Of a DNA stretch of 45,302 bases, positions 1 to 7,749 are shown piece by piece. The notes under the pieces are model-generated. The model was not told where the DNA came from. It did no database searches and saw nothing but the letters and a program-made list of their open reading frames with translations. The DNA is from Clostridia bacterium (lineage in GTDB: Bacteria > Bacillota > Clostridia > Oscillospirales > CAG-272). The number at the start of each line of letters is the position of its first letter. Position 1 is the stretch's first letter. The position numbers and the translations under genes were made by a program. The stretch is taken from assembly GCA_017463125.1 (NCBI GenBank), contig JAFTPV010000006.1, positions 1-45,302 of the forward strand, written 5' to 3'.

Positions 1-94
1 GGTCAAACATGTGTCAAGGCTCTGAAATCGGGATTTTCAGGAGCATTGATAGAGCCGAAAAAGTCAGTGTTTACAAGTCTTTTCGGCGTTTTTG

Positions 95-163
95 AGTTAG
101 AGAACCAAGCGGAACGGACACAGTGTCCCGAAACTGGCGCGATACCACCTTCGCTACGCCTCG
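95..163 (-). pseudogene. Second, more diverged tRNA-like 5' half
   Basis: The minus strand from 163 reads CGAGGCG-TA-GCGA-AGGTGGTA-TCGC-G, then the same CCAGTTTCGGG anticodon-arm word as the copy at 286-356. The D stem is GCGA/TCGC here and GCGC/GCGC in the other copy. Both strands changed and pairing was kept. No T arm or acceptor 3' strand is found. No promoter of its own is evident; it lies downstream of the other copy on the same strand. It belongs to the 192-bp tandem repeat. Confidence 0.4.
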
Positions 164-285
164 ATTGATAAAAAACTATTGATTTTTGTTGTGGTCAGTT
201 ATGTGGTCAACCCCGAATTTTGACCATTTTTTCGGAGTTGGTGAAGTGCGAAAAGTCTAGTGTTTTCAAGGGGGTTCGGCATTCG

Positions 286-356
286 TGCTGATGCTCAGTT
301 GAACAAGAGACCACAAGCACCCGAAACTGGCGCGCTACCAACTGCGCTACACCTCG
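286..356 (-). pseudogene. tRNA-Pro(CGG)-like gene with lost 3' half
   Basis: Read on the minus strand from 356, the sequence starts CGAGGTG-TA-GCGC-AGTTGGTA-GCGC-G, a canonical acceptor 5' strand plus a fully paired D arm with the invariant A14, G18G19 and A21. An anticodon-loop-like TTCGGGT then gives CGG (proline), followed by a TGGTC variable region. After that the tRNA consensus fails. There is a TTCAA T-loop-like word but no paired T stem, and no CACCTCG to close the acceptor. It therefore looks like a 5' tRNA half joined to foreign sequence. A good promoter lies directly upstream (387-415). It could be a truncated tRNA or a tRNA-derived small RNA. Confidence 0.5.
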
Positions 357-386
357 TTATTCTGCATTACTATTTAGTGCCTAATT

Positions 387-415
387 ATTTTATCACATTG
401 AGCGAGATTTGTCAA
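387..415 (-). promoter_or_regulatory. Sigma-A-type promoter for the tRNA-like unit
   Basis: On the minus strand, TTGACA (410-415) and TAAAAT (387-392) are separated by 17 bp. Transcription would start about 25 nt before the tRNA-like CGAGGTG at 356. That geometry is normal for a stable-RNA gene. Confidence 0.6.
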
Positions 416-498
416 GCGGTTTTTGGTCACAAGGTATTAATTTTTCAAAAAACACGCACATTGCAAAAAGTAAAGGGAAAATTAGGAAAGAAATGATA

Positions 499-527
499 TT
501 GAATTTTTTATTTTCGGAAGGTATAAT
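499..527 (+). promoter_or_regulatory. Promoter of ygjV-like gene
   Basis: TTGAAT (499-504) and TATAAT (522-527) are spaced by 17 bp, about 43 bp before the start codon at 570. Confidence 0.6.
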
Positions 528-569
528 TATTTCAGAAGCATATTTTAATTAAAGAAGGGGTGAGCCAAT

Positions 570-1133
570 ATGGAGCTTTTAGCGCAGGTGGTCGGGATTT
601 TTGCGGTACTGCTGTTTTTGTTAAGCTATCAGCAAAAGAAACGAAGAAATATAATTGCCCTTAACGCTCTTTCCAGAGTCCTTTACATAATTCAGTATAT
701 AATGCTGGGAGCTTTTTCGGGCGCGGTTCTCGACGTTTTGGGCACCGTTTCATCGGTGGCGGCACAGAAAAAGAATTCGGCTTTTATAAAGAGACACCTT
801 AAGCTAACCATTATAATTATAAACGTTTTAATAGTTATTATCGGGTTTTCGTTATATGAAAACATTTTTAGCATTTTACCGATTCTCGGCGTACTGTTTC
901 ACACCGGCGCCTTCTGGCTGGAGGAGGAAAGGGCGGTTCGATGCATGTCTCTTATCGGATCCCCCTTTTGGTTAATTTATAATTTCGTTACTCATGCATA
1001 CGGCTCGGTGATAGGCGATATTTTATCTATCATATCTATAATCGTCGCAATCCTGCGCTACGATGTTGTTAAGAAAAAATCGAACAAGGGGGAAGAAAAT
1101 GATAAAATCAAGCTTTTATTCCGTAGGAGATAA
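570..1133 (+). CDS. YgjV-family inner membrane protein
   Basis: This 187-residue hydrophobic protein has the pattern of the YgjV (Imp-YgjV) family. An N-terminal helix (about residues 4-19) is followed by a basic QQKKRRN turn, several more membrane segments, and a conserved-looking GSPFWLIYN stretch near residue 130. The cellular role of the family is not established. The start follows the purine-rich ribosome binding site AGAAGGGGTG. The C-terminus is lysine/arginine rich and presumably cytosolic. The last 35 bp overlap the next gene in another frame, so the two are probably co-transcribed and perhaps translationally coupled. Family assignment is fairly secure; function is unknown. Confidence 0.75.
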   Translation: MELLAQVVGIFAVLLFLLSYQQKKRRNIIALNALSRVLYIIQYIMLGAFSGAVLDVLGTVSSVAAQKKNSAFIKRHLKLTIIIINVLIVIIGFSLYENIFSILPILGVLFHTGAFWLEEERAVRCMSLIGSPFWLIYNFVTHAYGSVIGDILSIISIIVAILRYDVVKKKSNKGEENDKIKLLFRRR

Positions 1134-3006
1134 TGTAAAGAACTATTTCAGCTGTTACGGGAGCTTTGGCGATATTTGCGGCGACGTGACACGCTCTGAA
1201 GGACGTATTTTTTTGCAATCAGAGGGTTACAAGCTCATCTCACTCTTTGAAGAAGACGAAAACGGCGTTATCTCACGCCGTGACAGCTTTGAAAATATCT
1301 CGGACAGCCCCTTGAACCTAAGGCGCTTTAAGTCTCGCTTTGTTTTTGAGGGCGGAGAATACGAGGTATACACGCAGTTCAACACGTGGCAAAACGAAAG
1401 CTTGGGACTTTGGCAACCGCTTAACACCTCTGTTTCAGCCTATGGAGGCAGCTCTCGTACCGCTCAAGACGCGACGCCTTTTATAGCAATATGGAGCATT
1501 CAGGCAGGACGCGGTTACGCCTTTCATCTTTTGCCAGGCTCGACTTGGGAAATGCGGGTTTCACGTATTGGCCATAACTCAAAATACACCAAAATCATCG
1601 TTGAAATCGGCGTGTCGGACTATAATTTTGACATTACGCTTGCTCCCCACGATTGCTTTTTTGCTCCTGAGATACTTTTATACGAAATAGAAAACAGAAT
1701 AGATATGGATTGCCATAAGCTCCATAGCTATATGCACGCGAAATACCCAAGGCGCAGCTTGCCTATCGTGTATAACAGCTGGATGTGTCGGTTCGATGAC
1801 ATCAGTTACGAAAATCTTGCGCCGCAGGTCTTACGCGCGGCGGAGCTCGGGGTTGAGTATTTCGTTATTGACGCAGGCTGGTTTGGTGACGGTAAGCCTT
1901 GGTATTTAAGCGTTGGCGACTGGGTAGAGAACGAAAGCTCGGCAATGAAGGGGAGAATGAAGGAGCTTGCGGACCTTGTGCGCGCGAGTGGAATGAGGTT
2001 TGGACTTTGGCTTGAGCCGGAGAGGGCAGTTCCTACCGCAAAGGCTGTATCCGAGCACCCCGAGTTTTATATAAAGGGCGATGCGGAGCCTGAATTTTTG
2101 TTCTTGGATTTTGCAAACGATGATGCGCTTGAATGGATTTTTGAGAAAGTATCCGGGCTTATAGATAAGTATGAAATTGATTTTATCAAGGACGATTACA
2201 ATGCCGATATTTGCTTTGATCCTCGTCATAGCGCTTTTCTGGAATACCATAAAGGGTATGAGAAATATATAAAAAGGTTAAGAGAGAAATATCCCGGACT
2301 TTACATAAGCTGCTGCGGCTCGGGCGGGGAGAGAATGGAGTTAAGAAGCTACACGCTATTTGACAGCTTCTGGCCCAGCGATAACGAAAGCCCTTACACG
2401 CAGCTCGGAATATACAAGGACACCATTTTGCGTATGCCGCCCCAGGCTTTTGAGAGGTGGATATCAGTACACTCCGCTCTTGAAAATGAAGATATATATA
2501 AGCCGTTCGTCAATTATAACGACGGCGCGTCAGAGAGAATTATCGCCTGTGCCGATGCTGTCTGGCACAACGTGGTGGGCGTTCAGCCGTCATGGCTTGA
2601 GGGCTTTGCCACCGCCGGCCCCGTTTGCTTCAGCTGCGACCTGACAAAAATTTCCAAAGAGAGCTTTGAGAGGTTTAAGAGCTATATTACGAGAGTTAAG
2701 AAGGATAGAGAATATTTGAGCTCGGTTAACGCCCGAATTCTTTCGGATACAAAAAGCTGTGTGATAATACAGTATAGCGACGAAGATTTCAACCGAGTAA
2801 CCGTTCAGATATTCACAAACGAGCCGCAACAATCGGCGTTTTGCGTTTATCCGAGAGTTGACGAGAGGGCGAACTATTGTTTCGACGGAGAAATCATTGC
2901 GGGCAAAGATATAAAGCGCTTCGGTGTGTCCAAAAAACTCAACGAGTCATTTGACAATTGGCATGAAATGATAGAATTTACTATGGAAAAATGCAAACAA
3001 TTATAG
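1099..3006 (+). CDS. Alpha-galactosidase, GH36/GH27-type (clan GH-D)
   Basis: The 635-residue enzyme should hydrolyse terminal alpha-1,6-galactosides such as melibiose and raffinose oligosaccharides. The N-terminal ~220 residues are the beta-sandwich domain. The (beta/alpha)8 barrel begins at NSWMCRFDD (about 225), with DAGWFGDG and GLWLEPE strand ends. The catalytic nucleophile is Asp366 in FIKDDYN; the acid/base is Asp428 in FWPSDNES. There is no signal peptide, so it acts in the cytoplasm on imported oligosaccharide. I chose ATG 1099, preceded by AAGGGGGAAG, over the in-frame ATG at 1063, which lacks a good ribosome binding site. No transporter lies beside it. A galactokinase-like gene sits far downstream at 39717. 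Confidence 0.9.
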   Translation: MIKSSFYSVGDNVKNYFSCYGSFGDICGDVTRSEGRIFLQSEGYKLISLFEEDENGVISRRDSFENISDSPLNLRRFKSRFVFEGGEYEVYTQFNTWQNESLGLWQPLNTSVSAYGGSSRTAQDATPFIAIWSIQAGRGYAFHLLPGSTWEMRVSRIGHNSKYTKIIVEIGVSDYNFDITLAPHDCFFAPEILLYEIENRIDMDCHKLHSYMHAKYPRRSLPIVYNSWMCRFDDISYENLAPQVLRAAELGVEYFVIDAGWFGDGKPWYLSVGDWVENESSAMKGRMKELADLVRASGMRFGLWLEPERAVPTAKAVSEHPEFYIKGDAEPEFLFLDFANDDALEWIFEKVSGLIDKYEIDFIKDDYNADICFDPRHSAFLEYHKGYEKYIKRLREKYPGLYISCCGSGGERMELRSYTLFDSFWPSDNESPYTQLGIYKDTILRMPPQAFERWISVHSALENEDIYKPFVNYNDGASERIIACADAVWHNVVGVQPSWLEGFATAGPVCFSCDLTKISKESFERFKSYITRVKKDREYLSSVNARILSDTKSCVIIQYSDEDFNRVTVQIFTNEPQQSAFCVYPRVDERANYCFDGEIIAGKDIKRFGVSKKLNESFDNWHEMIEFTMEKCKQL

Positions 3007-3040
3007 TCAAAAATGCACAATAAGAACGATTTACGCACTA

Positions 3041-3068
3041 AAAGGCAGATTTCACTCTGCCTTTTTCT
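3041..3068 (+). terminator. Rho-independent terminator after alpha-galactosidase
   Basis: A 9-bp stem (AAAGGCAGA 3041-3049 with TCTGCCTTT 3056-3064) has a 6-nt loop and a T-rich tail. Confidence 0.85.
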
Positions 3069-3154
3069 TGTATTATTTTGAAGAAAATAGGTGGGTTTGT
3101 CGGTGACTTTATGATAATTGAAATAAAATCAAAGGAGTTTTCTGCTCGAAAATA

Positions 3155-3183
3155 TTGACAAATCAGATATTTTGTTATATAAT
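3155..3183 (+). promoter_or_regulatory. Consensus promoter of pheST
   Basis: TTGACA (3155-3160), a 17-bp spacer and TATAAT (3178-3183) form a perfect consensus. The predicted leader before pheS is only about 50 nt, too short for a T-box. Confidence 0.85.
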
Positions 3184-3241
3184 TAAACGTTGTATAATAT
3201 TTTACTGTCAAACGGTATCTACCGAAAGGAACTATCAAAGT

Positions 3242-4264
3242 ATGCAGAACAGAATTGAAGAGCTTAAAAGAAGCTTTGTCACATCTCTCGGCGCGGCAGG
3301 CTCTGCGGAGTCGCTCGAGGCGCTTCGAGTTGAGTATCTCGGTAAGAAGGGATACGTCGCCGAGCTTATGAAGGGGCTTAAGGACGCTTCTGACAAAAAG
3401 GCGGCAGGTCAGCTTATAAACGAATTTAAGACCGAGGTTGAGGACTCTATCGCAAAGGCAACGGAGGAGCTTCGCGCGGCACAGATCGCGGCGAAAATCA
3501 GAGGTGCGAAAAAATATAATCCCACCCTTCGCGCAGAGGCGGAGTTCGGCTCATATCACCCGATAACCCTTGCTACCCGTGAGGTTGAGGAGATATTCGT
3601 GAGCATGGGCTTCACTATCGAGAATTACTTTGAGATAGTTGACGATTATAAGTGCTTTGAGGCTCTTAATATTCCAAAGCATCACCCCGCAAGAGATATG
3701 CAGGATACCTATTATCTCGATAACGGACAGCTTCTTAAGACGCATACCTCTGCGGCGCAGAACGCTATTATGAAAAAGTACGGCGCACCTCTTCGTGCGA
3801 TATTCCCCGGACGCTGCTTCCGTAATGAGTCCACCGACGCCTGCCACGAGAATACCTTCTTCCAGATGGAAGGTATGATGATAGACGAGAATATCTCTAT
3901 CTCCAACCTTATCTACTTTATGAAGACTATGCTCTCCGAGGTGTTTAAGCGTGACGTTAAGGTTCGCCTTCGTCCCGGATTCTTCCCCTTCGTCGAGCCG
4001 GGCTTCGAGCTTGATATAAATTGCGAGATCTGCGGCGGCGAGGGCTGTCCCTCATGTAAGAACTCCGGCTGGCTTGAGCTTTGTCCCTGCGGGATGATAC
4101 ACCCCAACGTGCTCCGTGAGGGCGGTATTGATACCGAGAAATATACGGGCTTTGCCTTCGGTCTTGGCCTTACCCGTCTTGCTATGATGAAATACGGCGT
4201 TAAGGATATCCGTGATTTTAATAGCGGAAATCTTAAGGCGCTCTCGCAGTTCAAGTCTATTTAA
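3242..4264 (+). CDS. pheS: Phenylalanine--tRNA ligase alpha subunit
   Basis: This is the catalytic subunit of the (alpha-beta)2 phenylalanyl-tRNA synthetase, 340 residues, a normal length. The N-terminal ~95 residues form the tRNA-contacting coiled coil. The class II core follows, with THTSA (167-171), motif 2 FRNESTDACHENTFFQMEG (193-211) and motif 3 GFAFGLGLTRLAMM (303-316). A cysteine-rich insert (Cys261, 264, 269, 272, 281, 283) resembles the CxxC pattern seen in other PheS proteins. ATG 3242 is chosen because GAAAGGAAC precedes it and translation then begins MQNRIEELK; an upstream in-frame ATG would add an untypical leader. pheT follows after 17 bp. Confidence 0.97.
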   Translation: MQNRIEELKRSFVTSLGAAGSAESLEALRVEYLGKKGYVAELMKGLKDASDKKAAGQLINEFKTEVEDSIAKATEELRAAQIAAKIRGAKKYNPTLRAEAEFGSYHPITLATREVEEIFVSMGFTIENYFEIVDDYKCFEALNIPKHHPARDMQDTYYLDNGQLLKTHTSAAQNAIMKKYGAPLRAIFPGRCFRNESTDACHENTFFQMEGMMIDENISISNLIYFMKTMLSEVFKRDVKVRLRPGFFPFVEPGFELDINCEICGGEGCPSCKNSGWLELCPCGMIHPNVLREGGIDTEKYTGFAFGLGLTRLAMMKYGVKDIRDFNSGNLKALSQFKSI

Positions 4265-4281
4265 GAAAGGAAAAAGAGAAT

Positions 4282-6651
4282 ATGTTTTTATCTATGAATT
4301 GGATAGGCGATTTTGTTGACCTTTCCGGACTTGACAGAAAAGCTCTGATCAGAAACTTTACCCTCTCAACAGCAGAGGTTGAGGACATAATAGAGAAGGG
4401 ATGTGACATCTCGGGCGTTGTTGTCGCGAAGATCCTCTCGGTTGAAAATCACCCTGAATCAAAGAAGCTCCATCTTCTTAAGGTGGACAAGGGTGACGAG
4501 GTCGTTGACATCGTTTGCGGTGCTCCTAACGTAAGAGAGGGAATGAAGGTGGCACTTGCTACCGTTGGCGGCAGGGTTGGTGAAATCACCATAGCGCCTC
4601 GTAAGCTTGCGGGCTACACCTCATACGGTATGTGCTGCTCCGAGGCGGAGCTTGGAATATCCGACGATAACTCGGGTATTTGGGAGATTACGGACGATAT
4701 CGCTCTCGGAACCGATATCAAAACTGTTTACGATATTGATGATATAATCTTTGAGGTTGATAATAAGTCGCTCACCAACCGTCCTGACCTCTGGAGCCAC
4801 TACGGTATGGCAAGAGAGTTTGCTACCCTTACCCAGCGTGAGCTTAAGTGCCCCGCGCTCCTTGATACGAAGCAGTTTGATAGCCTTCCTCCCGTTGCAA
4901 TAGACGTTAAGGCTACCGATCTCGTTTACCGCTATTCCGCTATCAAGGTTGAGAACATTACGAGAAAAATCAGCCCCGTTAATATGAGGATAAGACTCTT
5001 CTACTGCGGCTCCCGCGCAATTAACTTCCTCGCCGACCTTACTAACTACGTTATGATGGAGCTCGGTCAGCCTATGCACGCCTTCGATAACGCAAAGGTT
5101 GATAAGATTGAGGTCCAGACCTTCCCCAAGGGACTTAAGTTTACAACCCTTGACGGCGTAGAGAGAAATATTGACGATAAGATGCTTATGATAACCTCGG
5201 GTGACGTTCCCGTTGCTATCGCGGGCGTTATGGGCGGCGACGCATCGAAGATTGAGGACGACACGACCTCTCTGCTTCTTGAATCCGCAACCTTTGACGG
5301 TGTTTCTGTCAGAAAGACTACTACAAGACTCGGCCTGCGTACAGACGCGTCGCAGAGATATGAAAAAATGCTCGATCCCGAGCTTTGCAGAACTGCAACC
5401 GAAAGGCTTCTCTCGCTTCTCGAGCAGTACGACAAGGGCGCGACTGTTATATCTGCGTTTACCGATGCTTACGTAAACCGCTATCCCGAGATAACCCTCA
5501 CCTTTGATAAGAAATACGTTGACCGTTATACAGGTATTGAGATTTCTAACGAAACCATTGTAAGAACTCTCACGTCCCTCGGCTTTGCCGTGACCGCCTG
5601 CGGTGACGATTTCACCGTCGTAGTACCCTCGTGGCGCGCGACAAAGGACGTAACAATCAAGGCGGATATAATCGAGGAAATAACCCGTATCTACGGCTAC
5701 GATAACTTTGAGATATTCACATCCTCAAGCCCGCTTCTCCCCGTTCGCAAGGAGGTCATCAAGTCAGACGAGGACAGAATGAAGGATATTCTCGTTAAGA
5801 GCTACCGTATGCACGAGGTTCACTCTTACATCTGGTCGGATTCCAAGAAGAATGACGAGCTTGGCATCAAGACTCCCGAGAACGTTAAGGTAATTAACGC
5901 GCAGACTCCCGACCATTCGTATCTCCGCGTATCTATGATACCTACTCTTCTCGCCTTCGTTAAGGAAAACAAGGCGTACGGCGACAGCTTCTCCATATTT
6001 GAGATAGGCCACACCGTTGAGGGCCTCAAGGAAAACGGAGAGTGTAACGAGGTTAATAAGCTTGGCGTGGTTCTCTATTCCAGAGGCGAGTCCGAGGAGT
6101 CGGTGTTCCTCCGCGCGCGTGACGCGGTAGCAGAGCTTGCCGCCGACATTCTTCACAAGAATATAGAGTTCGCCTCGTCCGAGTGTGACTACGACTTCGA
6201 GCATCCCGTAAATTCCTTTGATATTAGAATTGACGGCAAGAAGGTCGGTTTCATCTCCACCCTTCACCCCACCGTGCTTGAAAATATTGATAAAAAGTGC
6301 GCCGTTGCAGTCTTTGAGATTTCAACTCAGCTCTTTGCTGACGTTGCGGTGGCGAATACCAAGTATTCCGAGCCCTCAAAGTTCCCGGCAATCGATATTG
6401 ACATCACCTTCACCGCCGATGTTGGCGCGATAGTTTTCGACGAGCTTGTGTCTTGTGCAAAGAATGCCGCAGGTGAGCTTTTATCCGACGTTAAGATGAA
6501 GGATATCTACACCGCCGACGGCTCCTCTGCCGTAACCTTCCGTTTCTCCTTTGTTTCAAGTGAGAGAACGCTTACCAAGCAGGAGCTTACACCCGCTACC
6601 GAGGCTATATGCAAAGCGCTCGAGCCTCTCGGCCTTACCCTTAAGGCGTAA
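4282..6651 (+). CDS. pheT: Phenylalanine--tRNA ligase beta subunit
   Basis: This 789-residue beta subunit handles tRNA recognition and editing of mischarged Tyr-tRNA(Phe). In order: the N-terminal region with the EMAP/OB-type tRNA-binding domain (about 40-150, GVVVAKIL...HPESKKLHLLKVD), the B3/B4 editing domain (about 200-385, with GQPMHAFD and GVMGG), the B5 domain (about 400-470), the catalytic-like core, and the C-terminal FDX-ACB anticodon-binding domain (about 697-789, KFPAIDIDITF). Length and order match bacterial PheT. The ribosome binding site is AAGAAAGGAAAAAG. It ends in a strong terminator, closing the pheST operon. Confidence 0.97.
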   Translation: MFLSMNWIGDFVDLSGLDRKALIRNFTLSTAEVEDIIEKGCDISGVVVAKILSVENHPESKKLHLLKVDKGDEVVDIVCGAPNVREGMKVALATVGGRVGEITIAPRKLAGYTSYGMCCSEAELGISDDNSGIWEITDDIALGTDIKTVYDIDDIIFEVDNKSLTNRPDLWSHYGMAREFATLTQRELKCPALLDTKQFDSLPPVAIDVKATDLVYRYSAIKVENITRKISPVNMRIRLFYCGSRAINFLADLTNYVMMELGQPMHAFDNAKVDKIEVQTFPKGLKFTTLDGVERNIDDKMLMITSGDVPVAIAGVMGGDASKIEDDTTSLLLESATFDGVSVRKTTTRLGLRTDASQRYEKMLDPELCRTATERLLSLLEQYDKGATVISAFTDAYVNRYPEITLTFDKKYVDRYTGIEISNETIVRTLTSLGFAVTACGDDFTVVVPSWRATKDVTIKADIIEEITRIYGYDNFEIFTSSSPLLPVRKEVIKSDEDRMKDILVKSYRMHEVHSYIWSDSKKNDELGIKTPENVKVINAQTPDHSYLRVSMIPTLLAFVKENKAYGDSFSIFEIGHTVEGLKENGECNEVNKLGVVLYSRGESEESVFLRARDAVAELAADILHKNIEFASSECDYDFEHPVNSFDIRIDGKKVGFISTLHPTVLENIDKKCAVAVFEISTQLFADVAVANTKYSEPSKFPAIDIDITFTADVGAIVFDELVSCAKNAAGELLSDVKMKDIYTADGSSAVTFRFSFVSSERTLTKQELTPATEAICKALEPLGLTLKA

Positions 6652-6678
6652 TTATCTGTAAATAAAAAGAAAAGTAAA

Positions 6679-6720
6679 AAAGCAAACCGTTTTGATCAGA
6701 AGTCGCGCGGTTTGCTTTTT
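6679..6720 (+). terminator. Terminator of pheST
   Basis: AAAGCAAACCG (6679-6689) pairs with CGGTTTGCTTT (6708-6718), followed by T residues. The A-run on the left means it may also stop leftward transcription. Confidence 0.9.
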
Positions 6721-6761
6721 GTATATATCGGTGTCTGTGCTTATTAAGAATATTTTCCAAA

Positions 6762-7157
6762 CTATTTTATTATTAGCGCCAAGGTTAGAACAGCGGTTTG
6801 CAGAATTAAAACACACGGATAATAGACGAGAATTATTTTTTGCAGTATGTTGACAGATAAACCGATTTTTTTAGCAAAGTATCTGATTATATTCTCCTCC
6901 GAATAGTCCTTCAAGACAAGAATATACATTAATATCGCCCCGTAAATCAGAATTAGAGCCGAGATTGTTTCTCCTCTTGAAAGAGCGATAATTCCAAAAA
7001 AGGCCAAGAAAAAATCATAGATTATAGTTACGCCCTTCATAACTATTCTGTATATTTCAACAAAAACCAATTTAATCCCTCTAAGGTCTATCGTTTCTTT
7101 AAGCGTTTGCCTTCTTTTTACTGTTGCTAATATGAGTAAATATTGAAAAAGTCCCAT
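6762..7157 (-). CDS. Small three-helix membrane protein, unknown
   Basis: I do not recognise this 131-residue protein. After a basic N-terminal segment (KRRQTLKE), hydrophobic stretches at roughly 42-62, 66-84 and 108-130 suggest three transmembrane helices, with a charged SEENIIRYFAKK loop between the second and third. It starts 9 bp after the stop codon of the AbrB-type gene, with AAGGTTGG as ribosome binding site, so the two are almost certainly one leftward transcript. The pairing suggests it may be controlled by, or work with, that regulator, but nothing in the protein shows a function. Confidence 0.65.
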   Translation of the reverse strand: MGLFQYLLILATVKRRQTLKETIDLRGIKLVFVEIYRIVMKGVTIIYDFFLAFFGIIALSRGETISALILIYGAILMYILVLKDYSEENIIRYFAKKIGLSVNILQKIILVYYPCVLILQTAVLTLALIIK

Positions 7158-7166
7158 AATCCAACC

Positions 7167-7415
7167 TTAAACGTTATAGTTTTTCACCTTTTCGATGCAA
7201 GAGGGGCAAAGACCTAGGTCTGAATTTAGCTCTCCTGGCTTTTTGCACATAGCACAAAGGCTCTCATAAGCCTTTATAAGCACGGTTTCCTCGTCCATGC
7301 TAATCAGAACTCTTGAATTTCTTTCGATTCCAAGCCTTTTTCTGAAATTTATAGGAAGAACAACCCTGCCGAGCTTGTCAACCTCTCTTTCTATTCCGTT
7401 ATCTCCTTTTTTCAT
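7167..7415 (-). CDS. AbrB/SpoVT-type regulator with C-terminal CxxC pair
   Basis: This 82-residue protein carries an N-terminal swapped-hairpin DNA-binding domain (about residues 9-50: REVDKLGRVVLPINFRKRLGI...VLIKAY), the hallmark of AbrB/MazE/SpoVT transition-state regulators. The C-terminus has Cys54-x2-Cys57 and Cys70-x2-Cys73, a probable small zinc ribbon. I start it at 7415, after TGAGGT at good spacing; a longer frame exists upstream but would run through the structured leader. Its mRNA has an unusual ~230-nt 5' leader with a terminator-like hairpin just before the ribosome binding site. Targets unknown. Confidence 0.85.
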   Translation of the reverse strand: MKKGDNGIEREVDKLGRVVLPINFRKRLGIERNSRVLISMDEETVLIKAYESLCAMCKKPGELNSDLGLCPSCIEKVKNYNV

Positions 7416-7425
7416 AAAATACCTC

Positions 7426-7460
7426 AAAAAACAAAAGATGCGGCAACCGAAGTCACCGCA
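7426..7460 (-). terminator. UUCG-capped terminator or attenuator before abrB-type gene
   Basis: On the minus strand TGCGGTGAC-TTCG-GTTGCCGCA (7460 to 7439) is a 9-bp stem including G-U pairs, followed by ATCTTTTGTTTTTT. The ribosome binding site of the AbrB-type gene starts immediately after. Transcription would have to read through it to express the gene, unless it ends a separate small RNA. Confidence 0.6.
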
Positions 7461-7647
7461 CCGAAAAACGCAAACCCCGATTTTTGTCGGGAAACAAAAC
7501 TTAATAAAGGTATAGTTGTAAACCGCTACCATTACGCACGGAATTTGCGCTTTTGCCAAATTCTAGCGTAATGATAGGCAAAAAAAAGGTACAACTATCG
7601 CTATGATGAAAAAATACCTTGTTTTTAATATTAAGTTTTGTTTCCCG
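7426..7647 (-). ncRNA. Structured leader RNA or small RNA upstream of abrB-type gene
   Basis: From a predicted start near 7647 the minus-strand transcript opens with one arm of a perfect 19-bp inverted repeat (7629-7647 with 7488-7506). Inside are further helices: 7614-7620 with 7507-7513, 7590-7598 with 7512-7520 (overlapping alternatives), 7566-7573 with 7530-7537, and an apical stem 7557-7563 with 7541-7547. The result is a rod about 160 nt long with bulges mostly on the 5' side. A UUCG-capped hairpin and U-tract follow (7426-7460). This could be a cis-regulatory leader with attenuation or a stand-alone RNA of 6S-like shape. I cannot assign a known family. Confidence 0.5.
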
Positions 7648-7652
7648 AACAT

Positions 7653-7681
7653 ATTATATCACACTTGTAATTTGTTTTCAA
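7653..7681 (-). promoter_or_regulatory. Promoter of the leader RNA/abrB-type operon
   Basis: The minus strand has TTGAAA (7676-7681), a 17-bp spacer and TATAAT (7653-7658). The predicted start point coincides with the outer edge of the 19-bp inverted repeat. Confidence 0.75.
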
Positions 7682-7749
7682 GAGTTTTAAGTAAAAAAAT
7701 AAAACTCCCATAACTTACCCTGAACCTCAAAAAATGACTAGATATAATA

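Larger units (their letters stand above)
1..356. repeat. Degenerate ~192-bp tandem duplication
   Basis: Two diverged copies can be aligned by eye with a constant offset of about 192 bp. Paired landmarks are GGTCAAACATGTG at 1 with GGTCAGTTATGTGG near 193, AAAAAGTCAGTGTTTACAAG near 59 with GAAAAGTCTAGTGTTTTCAAG near 250, and CCCGAAACTGGCGCG at 127 with the same word at 319. Each copy ends in a tRNA-like 5' half on the minus strand. No protein-coding gene is credible here. The copies are clearly diverged, so the duplication is not recent. The origin is unknown; repeated integration scars at a tRNA locus would fit. Confidence 0.6.

Noticed and set aside
260-496. 78-codon open frame on the plus strand
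   Set aside because: It runs antisense through the tRNA-like unit and its promoter, has no ribosome binding site and gives a low-quality protein.
3184-3241. T-box or attenuator in front of pheS
   Set aside because: The leader from the consensus promoter is only about 50 nt and has no room for a T-box or antiterminator.
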